From: Natronomonas marina
GTDB lineage: Archaea > Halobacteriota > Halobacteria > Halobacteriales > Haloarculaceae
Length of the DNA stretch: 64,000 nucleotides
Reading direction: 5' to 3'
Assembly: GCF_024298905.1 (NCBI RefSeq)
Contig: NZ_CP101154.1
Location: forward strand, 930,001-994,000
Shown here: positions 1 to 7,737 of the stretch, piece by piece
Numbering within the stretch: position 1 is the first letter of the stretch
How the letters are laid out: the number at the start of each line of letters is the position of its first letter
Position numbers and translations under genes: made by a program
The notes under the pieces: model-generated
The model's input: only the letters and a program-made list of their open reading frames with translations
Databases searched by the model: none
What the model was told of the DNA's origin: nothing

Positions 1-253
1 TGATGGCTTCGACAGCCTGATGAATCCCTTTCTGTACGAGATTTGCGGTCAACTCCGTGTCCTCGCGTAACTGGTCGTACAGCCCATCTTCGGCCTTTGC
101 TTTCGATGCGACGTGGTAGCCGTCGTCGCCGTGCCAGCACCACTCGCTTGCGGTGTTGGAACAGTATTTGAATTGCTCGACAGTCTCCCGCAGGTGTGCA
201 TCCACGCCTTCGGGCGTGTCGAGCTTGATAACGGCGGTTCGACGGTATTCCAC
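1..253 (-). CDS. tnpB: IS200/IS605-type TnpB (OrfB), N-terminal part, cut by window edge
   Basis: Read from a GTG at 253, the minus strand gives a protein starting VEYRRTAVIKLDTPEG and continuing through SEWCWHGDDGYHVASKAKAE to the left edge. This matches the N-terminus of haloarchaeal IS1341/IS605 TnpB proteins, the RNA-guided nuclease-like accessory proteins of these elements. An ATG-initiated frame over the same bases gives Ser/Thr-rich sequence and is rejected. The RuvC and zinc-finger parts lie outside the window, so intactness cannot be judged. An IS6-type element sits about 50 bp upstream of the start and probably separates the gene from its left end or promoter. Confidence 0.8.
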   Translation of the reverse strand, partial: MEYRRTAVIKLDTPEGVDAHLRETVEQFKYCSNTASEWCWHGDDGYHVASKAKAEDGLYDQLREDTELTANLVQKGIHQAVEAI

Positions 254-305
254 GATGTTTTCATATATTTGCTTGTGGTTACTTAGTGGTTGGGAGTATG
301 CAGGC

Positions 306-1002
306 GGCGGTGTTCAGATAAGGATGAAGAGTGAGGCGGTACGTTTTCTGAGTGCTCTATGCCCGAAAACGACCGCCTCGACAGCTGTTTGAACGAGATC
401 GAGTTAGGTTTTGTGGAACGAGAGGCGACACCGAGATTGCTGATGAAGCTCGGTATTCAGCTCCACCTTGCTGGTCTATCACTTTCGAATACCTTTTCTA
501 TTCTTGAGATATTCGGTGTCGAACGGGCGAGATCCACTGTTCACAACTGGGTTCACAAGGCCGAACTACAGCCCGAACCCGGTCGAGATCCGGATCACGT
601 TGCGGTGGATGAAACCGTGATCCAACTCAATGATGAGCAGTACTGGCTGTATGCTGCTGTCGATCCTGAAACAAACGAATTACTGCATACAGCGCTTGAA
701 CCAACGACAAACAACGTAATCGCTCACTCGTTCTTTGCCGAACTCCGTGAGAAACACGACGTTGACGACGCCGCGTTTCTCATCGATGGCTCCCACTCAC
801 TGAAAGACGCCTGTCGCCGCCACAGCCTCGATTTCAAATATGAACGCTATGGAAATCGGAACAGTGTCGAACGTGTCTTTCGGGAGGTAAAAAGACGAAC
901 TACCAGTTTCTCAAACTGTTTCAGCAACGCCGACGCAGACACTGCCGACGAGTGGCTTCGATCCTTCGCCTTCGCATGGAATCAGCTTATCTGAACACTA
1001 CC
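306..1002 (+). mobile_element. Complete IS6-family insertion sequence with 8-bp target-site duplication
   Basis: Terminal inverted repeats of 17 bp lie at 306-322 and 986-1002. They match at 15 of 17 positions, the mismatches being the third and fourth outer bases. The element is flanked by a perfect 8-bp direct repeat, ATGCAGGC, at 298-305 and 1003-1010, the length IS6-family elements generate. The only gene inside is the transposase at 359-994, whose stop codon lies in the right repeat. Size (697 bp), repeats and duplication all indicate an intact and fairly recent insertion. Confidence 0.93.
359..994 (+). CDS. IS6-family DDE transposase
   Basis: This 211-residue protein catalyses cut-and-join transfer of the surrounding element. 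The DDE triad is visible as VAVDETV (about residue 82), FLIDGS (about residue 140) and SVERVFREVKRR (about residue 170). The N-terminal third carries the helix-turn-helix-like region typical of the family (STVHNWVHKAEL). Length equals that of intact haloarchaeal IS6 transposases and there is no frameshift, so it should be functional. The gene is A+T-richer than its neighbours, as expected for mobile DNA. Confidence 0.93.
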   Translation: MPENDRLDSCLNEIELGFVEREATPRLLMKLGIQLHLAGLSLSNTFSILEIFGVERARSTVHNWVHKAELQPEPGRDPDHVAVDETVIQLNDEQYWLYAAVDPETNELLHTALEPTTNNVIAHSFFAELREKHDVDDAAFLIDGSHSLKDACRRHSLDFKYERYGNRNSVERVFREVKRRTTSFSNCFSNADADTADEWLRSFAFAWNQLI

Positions 1003-1100
1003 ATGCAGGCAACAGTCGGGCGGCTGGTCAGTACCGGGTCGGCTTCTGCTCACGGCTTTGCCGTTCGCACGGCCCGCGGAACGGAGTTCCGCGCTGTCTT

Positions 1101-1163
1101 CCCCACCCTACTCGCTTGTGCTTCCGCCGGAGGCCGGAAGCCAGGCGCTCCTTGAGGGTGGGG
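1101..1163. repeat. Large imperfect hairpin, probable IS200/IS605 left-end structure
   Basis: A 9-bp perfect stem (CCCCACCCT at 1101-1109 with AGGGTGGGG at 1155-1163) encloses a second palindrome, CTTCCG...CGGAAG, near 1120-1140. A further 8-bp inverted repeat (CGCGGAAC/GTTCCGCG) lies just to its left, near 1077-1094. It lies upstream of the tnpB at the left edge, with the IS6 element between them. It could be that element's left-end DNA hairpin, but the boundary is not proven. Confidence 0.45.
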
Positions 1164-1204
1164 CCTCCGCCTCGAATTAGGTGAAACGATAAAGCCGGCC
1201 GTTC

Positions 1205-2788
1205 CTACCGCATACCGGGAATCCGTCGCTGCAGCTTCAGCGTCTTGTTCATGATCTTCGCGTACAGCCAGTAGGGCACGCCCGGCGGGGCGGTCATCCC
1301 GAGTTTCTTCTGGACGGCGACGGTCTGCGGTTCGGTGTACTTCATGAAGCCGTGTTCGCCGTGCCGGCGCCCGATGCCGGAGTCCTTCATCCCGCCCATC
1401 GGGGCGTCCAGCGCGACCCAGGCGGCGGCGTAGGCCTCGTTGACGTTGACGGTGCCGGTCTCGATGCGCTTGGCCATGCGTTTGCCGCGTTCGAGGTCCT
1501 CCGTCCAGATTGAGGCGTTCAGGCCGTAGTCGGAGTCGTTGGCGCGCTCGATGACGTCGTCGTCGTCGCTGTACTCGTAGATGGAGACGACGGGACCGAA
1601 CGTCTCCTCGGCGCACAGCGCCATCGACTCGTCGACGTCGGTGAGAACGGTCGGCTCGTAGAAGTACGGCCCCAGGTCGGGCCGGCCGGTGCCGCCGGTC
1701 AGGACGGTCGCACCCTCGGCCTTGGCCTCCTCGACGTGTTCGGTGACCTTCTCGAGTTGCTGTTCGGAGATGAGGCTCCCGACGTCGACGTCGTGGCTGT
1801 ACTCGGTGCCGAGGTGCAGGTCCTCGATTTCGTCGACAAACGCCTCGACGAACCGGCCGTAGACGTCCTCGTGGACGTAGAGCCGCTCCAGGGAGATACA
1901 GAGCTGTCCGGCGTTAGTGAAACAGCCCCGAATCAGGCCGTCGACGGCCCGCTCGACGTCGGCGTCCTCGCAGACGATGCCGGGGTTCTTGCCGCCGAGT
2001 TCCAGCGAGCAGTCGGTGAGGTGCTCGCCGGCCTGGCTGGCGACGATGCGGCCGGTCGCGCTGGAGCCGGTAAAGCAGACGTAGTCGGCGTTTGCGACCA
2101 GCGGCTCGCCGAGCGGCTCGCCGAAGCCGGTGACCACCTGGAAGGCGTCGCGGGGGAGCCCGGCCTCCCGGAGCAGTTCGATGGCCTTCAGCGCGGTGTA
2201 GGAGGTCTGTTCGGCGGGCTTGATGACGACGCTGTTGCCGGCCAGAAGTGCGGGCACGGCGTCGGAGATGGCCAGCGAGAGGGGGTAGTTCCACGGCGAG
2301 ATGATGCCGACGACGCCGACCGGGTGGTGGTGGACCGTCGTCTCGCTCAGGCCGGGGATGGCGGCGTCGCGGGGTTCGCTCTCGAGGTACTCCTCGGCAC
2401 GGTAGGCGTAGTGGCGGGTGGTGATGGCCACGTCGAGGACCTCCTCGTAGGCGTGGCGTCTGGCCTTCCCGCTCTCGACCTGGACGACGTCGAGCAGTTC
2501 CTCGGCGTGGTCGAGGACGAGGTCGTGGTACCGCTTGAACACCGCGGCGCGCTCCTCGACGGAGCGGTCGGCCCACGCCTCCTGTGCGAAGTCGGCCCGG
2601 TCGAAGGCCTCTTCGACGTCCTCGGGACCGCACGCCGGGAGTTGGCCGATGACCGCGCCGGTGAACGGCGCCTCGACGTCGAAGCGGTCCGTCACCGGGC
2701 CGGCGGTCGTCACGACCGACTCCAGCCCGGCGAGTAGCTCCGACTCGACCGAGAGTTCGCTCTCGTCGACGGTTTCGGAGACTGTCAT
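1205..2788 (-). CDS. NAD(P)-dependent aldehyde dehydrogenase, succinate-semialdehyde dehydrogenase type
   Basis: A 527-residue class I/II aldehyde dehydrogenase that oxidises an aldehyde to the carboxylate with NAD(P)+ in the cytoplasm. Visible are Asn167 in SPWNYPL, Lys190 in VVIKPAEQT, the Rossmann motif FTGSSATGR near 239, the general base Glu263 in LELGGKNPG, and nucleophile Cys297 in GQLCIS. The C-terminal extension past about 490 (KKLGMTAPPGVPYWLYAKIMN) is a common haloarchaeal feature. Succinate semialdehyde is the likeliest substrate by similarity, but the sequence alone does not fix it. It stands alone, convergent with nothing and following the mobile region. Confidence 0.9.
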   Translation of the reverse strand: MTVSETVDESELSVESELLAGLESVVTTAGPVTDRFDVEAPFTGAVIGQLPACGPEDVEEAFDRADFAQEAWADRSVEERAAVFKRYHDLVLDHAEELLDVVQVESGKARRHAYEEVLDVAITTRHYAYRAEEYLESEPRDAAIPGLSETTVHHHPVGVVGIISPWNYPLSLAISDAVPALLAGNSVVIKPAEQTSYTALKAIELLREAGLPRDAFQVVTGFGEPLGEPLVANADYVCFTGSSATGRIVASQAGEHLTDCSLELGGKNPGIVCEDADVERAVDGLIRGCFTNAGQLCISLERLYVHEDVYGRFVEAFVDEIEDLHLGTEYSHDVDVGSLISEQQLEKVTEHVEEAKAEGATVLTGGTGRPDLGPYFYEPTVLTDVDESMALCAEETFGPVVSIYEYSDDDDVIERANDSDYGLNASIWTEDLERGKRMAKRIETGTVNVNEAYAAAWVALDAPMGGMKDSGIGRRHGEHGFMKYTEPQTVAVQKKLGMTAPPGVPYWLYAKIMNKTLKLQRRIPGMR

Positions 2789-2914
2789 GCCGCACGGTTG
2801 GCCCTACAGCGTGTTAACGCTACGGGAACCGCCGAAAACGGGACGGCCGTTTCGCCGGATACCGGCCGGTAACGGACCGTCAACGCCAAAAAAGGACACT
2901 GCGAGAACGCGACC

Positions 2915-3868
2915 TCAGTGGATGCCGAGTGCCTCGATCTGTTCCTGATAGCGGTTCCGGATGGTGACCTCGGTCACCTGGGCGACCTCGGCGACCTCGC
3001 GCTGGGTCTTCTTCTCGTTGCAGAGCAGCGAGGCGGCGTAGATGGCCGCGGCCGCGTACCCCGTCGGCGACTTGCCCGACAGCATCCCCTTCTCGGCGGT
3101 GACCTCGATGATCTCGCGGGTCTTCTGTTCGACCTCCTCGGAGAGGCCGAGTTCCGAGCAGAACCGCGGCACGTACTGGACGGGGTCGACGGGTTCGAGA
3201 CCGAGCGACAGTTCCTGGGCGATGTAGCGGTAGGTGCGGCCGATCTCCTTCTGTTCGACGCGGGCGACCTCGGCGACCTCGTCGAGCGAGCGCGGGATGC
3301 CCTCCTGACGGCAGGCCGCGTAGAGGGCGGCGGTGGCGACGCCCTCGATGGAGCGGCCCCGGATGAGGTCGTCGTCGAGCGCCCGCCGGTAGATGACCGA
3401 CGCCACTTCCCGGACCGACCGCGGCACGCCCAGCGCGGAGGACATCCGGTCGATTTCGGAGAGGGCGAACTGGAGGTTCCGCTCGCCGGCGTCCTTGGTG
3501 CGGATGCGCTCCTGCCACTTGCGGAGGCGGTGCATCTGGGAGCGCTTCTCGGAGGAAATCGAGCGGCCGTAGGCGTCCTTGTCCTTCCAGTCGATCTGTG
3601 TCGTCAGCCCCTTGTCGTGCATCGTCTGGGTCGTCGGCGCCCCGACGCGGGACTTGGACTGCCGCTCGGAGTGGTTGAACGCCCGCCACTCCGGTCCGCG
3701 GTCGATGTGTTCCTCCTCGATGACGAGGCCGCAGTCGTCACAGACCAGTTCGCCGCCGTCGCCGCTGCGGACCAGCGAATCCGAATCGCACTCCGGACAG
3801 CCAGTCTCCTCTTCCGTCTCCGTCTCGTCCTCGCTGGTGCGCTCTCGCTGGCGGGTTGGCCCTGGCAT
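2915..3868 (-). CDS. tfb: Transcription initiation factor TFB
   Basis: A 317-residue archaeal TFIIB homologue that bridges the TATA-TBP complex and RNA polymerase. The N-terminal zinc ribbon uses Cys24, Cys27, Cys43 and Cys46 (CPEC...CDDC), followed by the B-reader/linker and two cyclin-fold repeats (about 118-208 and 214-310). Haloarchaea usually carry several TFB paralogues, so this one may serve a subset of promoters. A strong TATA box lies 31 bases upstream of the ATG, and the flanking intergenic region to about 4150 holds no other gene. Confidence 0.96.
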   Translation of the reverse strand: MPGPTRQRERTSEDETETEEETGCPECDSDSLVRSGDGGELVCDDCGLVIEEEHIDRGPEWRAFNHSERQSKSRVGAPTTQTMHDKGLTTQIDWKDKDAYGRSISSEKRSQMHRLRKWQERIRTKDAGERNLQFALSEIDRMSSALGVPRSVREVASVIYRRALDDDLIRGRSIEGVATAALYAACRQEGIPRSLDEVAEVARVEQKEIGRTYRYIAQELSLGLEPVDPVQYVPRFCSELGLSEEVEQKTREIIEVTAEKGMLSGKSPTGYAAAAIYAASLLCNEKKTQREVAEVAQVTEVTIRNRYQEQIEALGIH

Positions 3869-3894
3869 TATGCTTATATGGTTTGCCTACTCCA

Positions 3895-3903
3895 CATATA
3901 AAT
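3895..3903 (-). promoter_or_regulatory. TATA box of tfb
   Basis: Minus-strand ATTTATATG centred near 3899, about 31 bases upstream of the tfb ATG at 3868. Archaeal transcription starts about 25-27 bases downstream of the TATA centre, so the mRNA is probably leaderless or nearly so. A second A/T run (CATATAAG) lies between box and start. Confidence 0.7.
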
Positions 3904-4150
3904 GCTTTGCACTACCCGGTTCTTGCCGAGTCGAGGTAACGCGGACCACCCCGCTGCCGTGACGGTGACCGTCGTCCGTCGGTTCGGTGGGTCGGCTGGC
4001 GGGCGAAACGGCACCGTTCACGACAGGTACAATCGAGCGTCGGTGGCGTCGGTGGCGTCGACCGCCCGGCGGCCGGCACCGGCGCCCGGGACGGGTAGTC
4101 GAGCGCCCGTCCCGCGCCCGGGAGCGGTCACGGCGGCGGAACGACCGGGG

Positions 4151-4348
4151 TCATCGGTCCTCCCGGACCGCGGCCAGGCAGACGGTACCGGCGACGGCGC
4201 CGGCAAGCGCCAGCGCGGGGGCCGTCGCCAGCAACTTCAGCAACGCGAAGCCGGCGACGACGCCGACGGCGAGCGCGCGCGGCGGGGGACCGCCGGGGAG
4301 TCGTTTGTCGGTCTGTGCTTGCGCGGTAGGTCTAACCGTTCGTCTCAT
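4151..4348 (-). CDS. Small membrane protein, uncharacterised
   Basis: A 65-residue reading frame starting MRRTVRPTAQAQ, with a basic, polar N-terminus and two closely spaced hydrophobic segments (about 26-41 and 43-58), consistent with a small integral membrane protein. The ATG at 4348 is preferred over an upstream frame that would run through the tRNA-like sequence and a Ser/Thr/Pro-rich stretch. It lies 70 bp downstream of the 87-residue gene at 4419-4682 and may be cotranscribed. I do not recognise a family. Confidence 0.5.
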   Translation of the reverse strand: MRRTVRPTAQAQTDKRLPGGPPPRALAVGVVAGFALLKLLATAPALALAGAVAGTVCLAAVREDR

Positions 4349-4370
4349 CGTATCACGGGGCGAGGCCCCA

Positions 4371-4417
4371 GAGTTCCGTCGGGAGTCGAACCCGCGAGGC
4401 CCCAGTGGCACGGAACC
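4371..4417 (-). other. tRNA-like minihelix (acceptor plus T arm only)
   Basis: The minus strand can fold with a 7-bp perfect outer stem (GTTCCGT with ACGGAAC) around a T-arm-like hairpin, GCGGGTTCGACTCCCG, carrying the tRNA TTCGA loop. The D and anticodon arms are absent and the whole is only about 47 nt. A 12-bp direct repeat (GCGAGGCCCCAG at 4360-4371 and 4394-4405) overlaps it. Probably a tRNA remnant or mimic, not a functional tRNA. Confidence 0.3.
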
Positions 4418-4418
4418 G

Positions 4419-4682
4419 TCAGTCGGTGTCGGCGTCCAGAACGCCGAAGCCGTCCCGCAACCGGGCGGCGGGGTCGGCAACGTCGTCGGTGAAGCCGACC
4501 GTGACCGCTGCGTCGACGTAGAGGTCAAGGGCGTCCGGTCGGACGCCGGCCAGGTCGTGGACCTCGACGCGTTCGACGCCGTCGACGTCGCCGACGACGT
4601 CTCGAACGCCGCCCGCCACGTCGCCGGCGGCGCCTCTGGGCACTCGAACCGACAGGGTCGCTCGGTGGGTCTGCTTGAGCAT
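4419..4682 (-). CDS. Conserved haloarchaeal small protein, function unknown
   Basis: An 87-residue acidic protein (MLKQTHRATLSVRVPRG...) with alternating short hydrophobic beta-like stretches (SVRVP, GVERVEVHDL, DLYVDAAVTVGF) suggesting a compact alpha/beta fold such as a ferredoxin-like domain. Codon use and Asp/Val/Ala bias match neighbouring real genes, while the opposite-strand frames do not. The ATG at 4682 abuts a tRNA-like sequence. No catalytic motif is visible and no function is assigned. Confidence 0.6.
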   Translation of the reverse strand: MLKQTHRATLSVRVPRGAAGDVAGGVRDVVGDVDGVERVEVHDLAGVRPDALDLYVDAAVTVGFTDDVADPAARLRDGFGVLDADTD

Positions 4683-4683
4683 A

Positions 4684-4741
4684 TGCCCCCGGCGGGAGTC
4701 GAACCCGCGTCGCGTAGCGATACCCGCGGCTGTCGGGGGTA
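4684..4741 (-). other. Truncated tRNA-like sequence with T arm and variable-arm-like hairpin
   Basis: The minus strand shows a 6-bp acceptor-like stem (CCCCCG near 4734-4739 with CGGGGG near 4686-4691), a T arm GCGGGTTCGACTCCCGC, and a small TCGC/GCGA hairpin in the position of a class II variable arm. Total length is about 58 nt, too short for a complete tRNA, with no usable anticodon arm. It ends within a few bases of the start codon of the 87-residue gene. Confidence 0.3.
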
Positions 4742-5238
4742 GATGTCACTCGTCGTCGCGTCGGCACCGACCGTCCGACCGGCGGACGGCCGAACGGCTC
4801 CCGGCGAATCGACGGCGCAGAAGGCGGGTCACACCCGCGAAGCCGGACCCCTCGAGGCGTGGTACCGTCGAGAAGTCCGCCGCGCCGTCGAACCGGGGAG
4901 GTCGGTTACGCGGCGCGAATCGCGAGTGCGGTGGAGGCGTTCGACCACCCGCTCGCACCCTCGACGCGCCGCTCGGCGGCGAACGCGTACGTTGGGTGAG
5001 TGGCAGTCATGTCGTTTGCCTCCGTCTCGGTTCCGACTGTGACCGGGGTCGTATTAATGGTTTTGGAGGGTTGTGGGGCCCTCACACGCCGATTTCTGGA
5101 CTCCAGTGAACGGAAGCGGAGCGGAGTGGACGACTCCGCGAGCGAGGACCGCCGACCCCGGAGCGGGACTGCTTTCGAGGCGCCGCCGTCCGCGGTGCCC
5201 GGCGGAGCGCGTCCGTGGGTCCCCGGGGACTCGCCGGC
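4742..5238. other. Intergenic region without a convincing large gene
   Basis: About 500 bp with only Arg/Pro-rich, implausible frames. A short perfect hairpin GCGGGT-CAC-ACCCGC lies near 4825-4840, and an A+T patch (GTATTAATGGTTTTGG) near 5050 could be a promoter for minus-strand transcription. One 34-codon minus-strand frame at 4906-5010 is listed separately. I see nothing else. Confidence 0.5.
4906..5010 (-). CDS. Possible 34-residue peptide
   Basis: ATG-initiated frame reading MTATHPTYAFAAERRVEGAS and ending LAIRAA before TAA. Composition is more protein-like than the overlapping frames, and an A+T-rich element (CATTAATACG on the minus strand) lies about 50 bases upstream. There is no recognisable family and the length is marginal, so this is only a candidate. 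Confidence 0.25.
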   Translation of the reverse strand: MTATHPTYAFAAERRVEGASGWSNASTALAIRAA

Positions 5239-6417
5239 TCAGACCTCCTCGGCCCGGACGACGGCCTCGCGGTCGACGGCCTCAACGTCGTCGTAGCCGA
5301 CGAGACCGAGCGTCAGGTCCAGGTCGGCGAGGAAGTTCTTGCAGACGGCCTCGACGCCGTCGGCGCCGTCGACGGCCAGCCCGTAGGCGTACGGTCGGCC
5401 GAGGCCGACGGCGTCGGCGCCCAGCGCCAGGGCGATCAAAGCGTCCGCGCCGCGTCGGACCCCCGAGTCGAAGATGACGGGGACGTCGGCCGGCAGCGCG
5501 GAGGCTACCTTCGGAAGCGCGTCCAGCGCGGGGACAGCGTTGTCGACCTGCCGGCCGCCGTGGTTCGAGACCCACACCGCGTCGGCGCCGCGGGCGACTG
5601 CCTCGCGGGCGTCGTCGGGGTGGAGTACGCCCTTGACGACGACCGGAATCTCGGCGAACTCACAGAGCCACTCCAGGTCGTCGAACGTCAGCGAGGGGTC
5701 GCCGAAGACGTCGATGAACGTCCGGATGGCGGCGAGTTCGGCCTCCTCGGGGGGCGAATCGAGCAGTTCGCGGAACGCCTCGTCGGCGAAGTAGTTGGCG
5801 ACCCCCTCGCCGTCGAGGAAGGGGAGGTAGCCGTCGCCGACGTCCCGCTCGCGCCACCCGAGGGCGTTGTTGTCGACGGTGACGACGAGCGCCTCGTAGC
5901 CGGCCGCCTCGGCCCGCCGGACGAAGCTCTTCGCCACGTCGTCGTTCGAGGACCAGTACAGCTGGAACCATCCCGGCGTCGACCCCAACTCCTCGGAGAT
6001 CTCCTCCATCGTGTGAGAGGCCGCAGAGGAGACGACCACGGGCACGTCCTGGGCGGCGGCGCCGCGGGCGGTCCCGAGTTCGCCGTCCTCGTGGACGATG
6101 GACTGGACGCCGATGGGCGCCAGCAGGACCGGCACGGACATCTCGGTGTCGAGCAGTTCCGTCGAGAGGTCCCGGTCGTCGAAGTCCCGGAGCACGCGCG
6201 GCCAGAGGTGCCAGTCGGCGAAGGCGTCGCGGTTGTGATCGATGGTCCGCTCGCCTCCAGCGCCGCCCGCGACGTAGCCGTAGGCCCGCTCGTCCATGGC
6301 CTCAAGCGCCGCGGCCTCCAGTTCCTCGAAGGACGGCGGCACGTCGGGCGTCACGCCCGCCATCCCCTCCATGAACACTTCGACCAGCCGGTCGGTCCCG
6401 CGGTTGGACTCGCTCAT
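5239..6417 (-). CDS. FMN-dependent alpha-hydroxy-acid oxidase/dehydrogenase (lactate oxidase family)
   Basis: A 392-residue TIM-barrel flavoprotein that oxidises an (S)-2-hydroxy acid such as L-lactate or glycolate to the 2-keto acid. The family signature SNHGGRQVD carries catalytic His286, Arg289 and Asp292. Lys262 (VVVKGV) contacts FMN, and Tyr48 in AYGYVAGGAG and the FDSGVRRG phosphate-binding motif (316-323) are present. The segment around 185-245 is the usual variable loop 4. The electron acceptor (oxygen or a membrane quinone) cannot be told from sequence. It lies downstream of the histidine kinase with a 33-base gap. Confidence 0.92.
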   Translation of the reverse strand: MSESNRGTDRLVEVFMEGMAGVTPDVPPSFEELEAAALEAMDERAYGYVAGGAGGERTIDHNRDAFADWHLWPRVLRDFDDRDLSTELLDTEMSVPVLLAPIGVQSIVHEDGELGTARGAAAQDVPVVVSSAASHTMEEISEELGSTPGWFQLYWSSNDDVAKSFVRRAEAAGYEALVVTVDNNALGWRERDVGDGYLPFLDGEGVANYFADEAFRELLDSPPEEAELAAIRTFIDVFGDPSLTFDDLEWLCEFAEIPVVVKGVLHPDDAREAVARGADAVWVSNHGGRQVDNAVPALDALPKVASALPADVPVIFDSGVRRGADALIALALGADAVGLGRPYAYGLAVDGADGVEAVCKNFLADLDLTLGLVGYDDVEAVDREAVVRAEEV

Positions 6418-6450
6418 GGGCGGTCCGTGGGCGGGCGCCGGCTTATACCT

Positions 6451-7545
6451 TCAGTCGGCGCCCGGTTCGGCGACCGGCAGCGTGACGACGAACCGGGCGC
6501 CGCCCGACCGGGAGTCGTCGACCGTCACCGACCCGCCGTAGACGTCGGCCAGCCGCGAGACGAGGTACAGTCCCAGCCCGTCGCCGCCGCTGTTTTCGCC
6601 CTTCGCGCCGAGTTCGAAACAGGAGTCCCGTACTTCCTCGGGGATGCCGACCCCGTCGTCGGCCACGACCGTCTCGACGACGTCGCCGTCGGTAACCGCG
6701 CGGACCCGTATCGTCAGTCCCTCGGGGTCGTTGTGTGCGACCGCGTTGCCGAGCAGGTTCGAGAACAGCTGGTGGACCAGGCCGTCGGCGACGACCCACA
6801 GCCCGCTCGGAATCTCCGACTCGACGGTGACCGAGGGGTGGTCGTCGGCGACCGACGCCACCTGGTCTTCGAGGACTGCCGAGAGGTCGATCGGCTCGAA
6901 CTCGCGGTCCGTCTCGAGGGTCTCGACCAGCGTGTCGGTGTCGCCGAGCAGCCTGACGATGGCGTCGCTGCGGCGCTGGATCACGTCGAGGGAGTCCTCG
7001 CCGTCGGGTTCGACGTGGTCCTCCAGCAGTTCGGCGTGGCCGTTGATGGCCGTCATGTCGTTGCGGATGTCGTGACGGAGCAGGCGGGTCAACAGGACGA
7101 GCGTCTCCCGCTGGTTCTGGTTGCGCTCGGCCAGGCGAGCGTTGCGGACCGACCGGCCGTGGTTGACACCCGCGACGACACCGAAGGCGCCGCCCATGCT
7201 ACCGAAGACGACGACGTCGCTGACGAACCGGACGGTTACCCGGCCGGCCAGCAGCGCCGACAGCTCCGACCAGACCGCCAGCCCGAGCAGGAACAGAAAG
7301 CCCGAAAAACACCACACCATCACGCCGAAACGGTCGCGGGGGGAGAGTTCGCTCCGCTCGATGTGGACGCCGAGCGCGAGCACCACGCCGCCGAAGAGGA
7401 CGTGGACGACGAGTTCGTACAGCGCCGCCTGGATCGAGTCGGTCGTCGGGAGTATCGACTCCCACCACAGCGTGACCCCACCGACCACGAACACGAGGCC
7501 GAGCGCCGCCACGAGTTCGGACCCGTCGAGACGGCTTCCGACCAT
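6451..7545 (-). CDS. Membrane-bound sensor histidine kinase
   Basis: 364 residues. The N-terminal 130 residues contain four hydrophobic segments (about 10-27, 43-61, 74-93, 105-127), a membrane sensor without an obvious extracytoplasmic domain. The dimerisation/phosphoacceptor box is RLLRHDIRNDMTAINGH with His158. The ATPase domain has an N box with Asn263/Asn267, DDGVG at 296-300 and GDGLGL at 321-326. No response regulator lies beside it, so it is an orphan kinase. A TATA-like ATTTAACC at 7573-7580 lies about 31 bases upstream of the ATG, favouring a leaderless transcript. Confidence 0.92.
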   Translation of the reverse strand: MVGSRLDGSELVAALGLVFVVGGVTLWWESILPTTDSIQAALYELVVHVLFGGVVLALGVHIERSELSPRDRFGVMVWCFSGFLFLLGLAVWSELSALLAGRVTVRFVSDVVVFGSMGGAFGVVAGVNHGRSVRNARLAERNQNQRETLVLLTRLLRHDIRNDMTAINGHAELLEDHVEPDGEDSLDVIQRRSDAIVRLLGDTDTLVETLETDREFEPIDLSAVLEDQVASVADDHPSVTVESEIPSGLWVVADGLVHQLFSNLLGNAVAHNDPEGLTIRVRAVTDGDVVETVVADDGVGIPEEVRDSCFELGAKGENSGGDGLGLYLVSRLADVYGGSVTVDDSRSGGARFVVTLPVAEPGAD

Positions 7546-7737
7546 CGGTTACGGGGAGGTCGACAGCCGGTAGGTTAAATCGTTCGGCCCGTCCGTCGGG
7601 AGGTCGGACGGAAGGGTTACCGCCACGAGCCGCCGAATTTCGGCGACCCGGTGAGCCACGGAGCGGCGACGTAACCGACGGTCGATAGGGTCGATCACGA
7701 GCGCAACGGTTTCGGGCCTCCGGGACCCTGGAGGGGT

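Noticed and set aside
4675-5109. Long plus-strand frame starting MSICPRRESNPRR
   Set aside because: The start reads through the tRNA-like T arm (the ESNPR/GVEPA pattern is a known artefact of translated tRNA ends) and the rest is Arg/Pro-rich with no protein-like composition.
5215-7578. 787-codon plus-strand frame opposite the oxidase and kinase
   Set aside because: It is antisense to two well-recognised genes, and long antisense frames are expected in GC-rich DNA with strong third-position bias.
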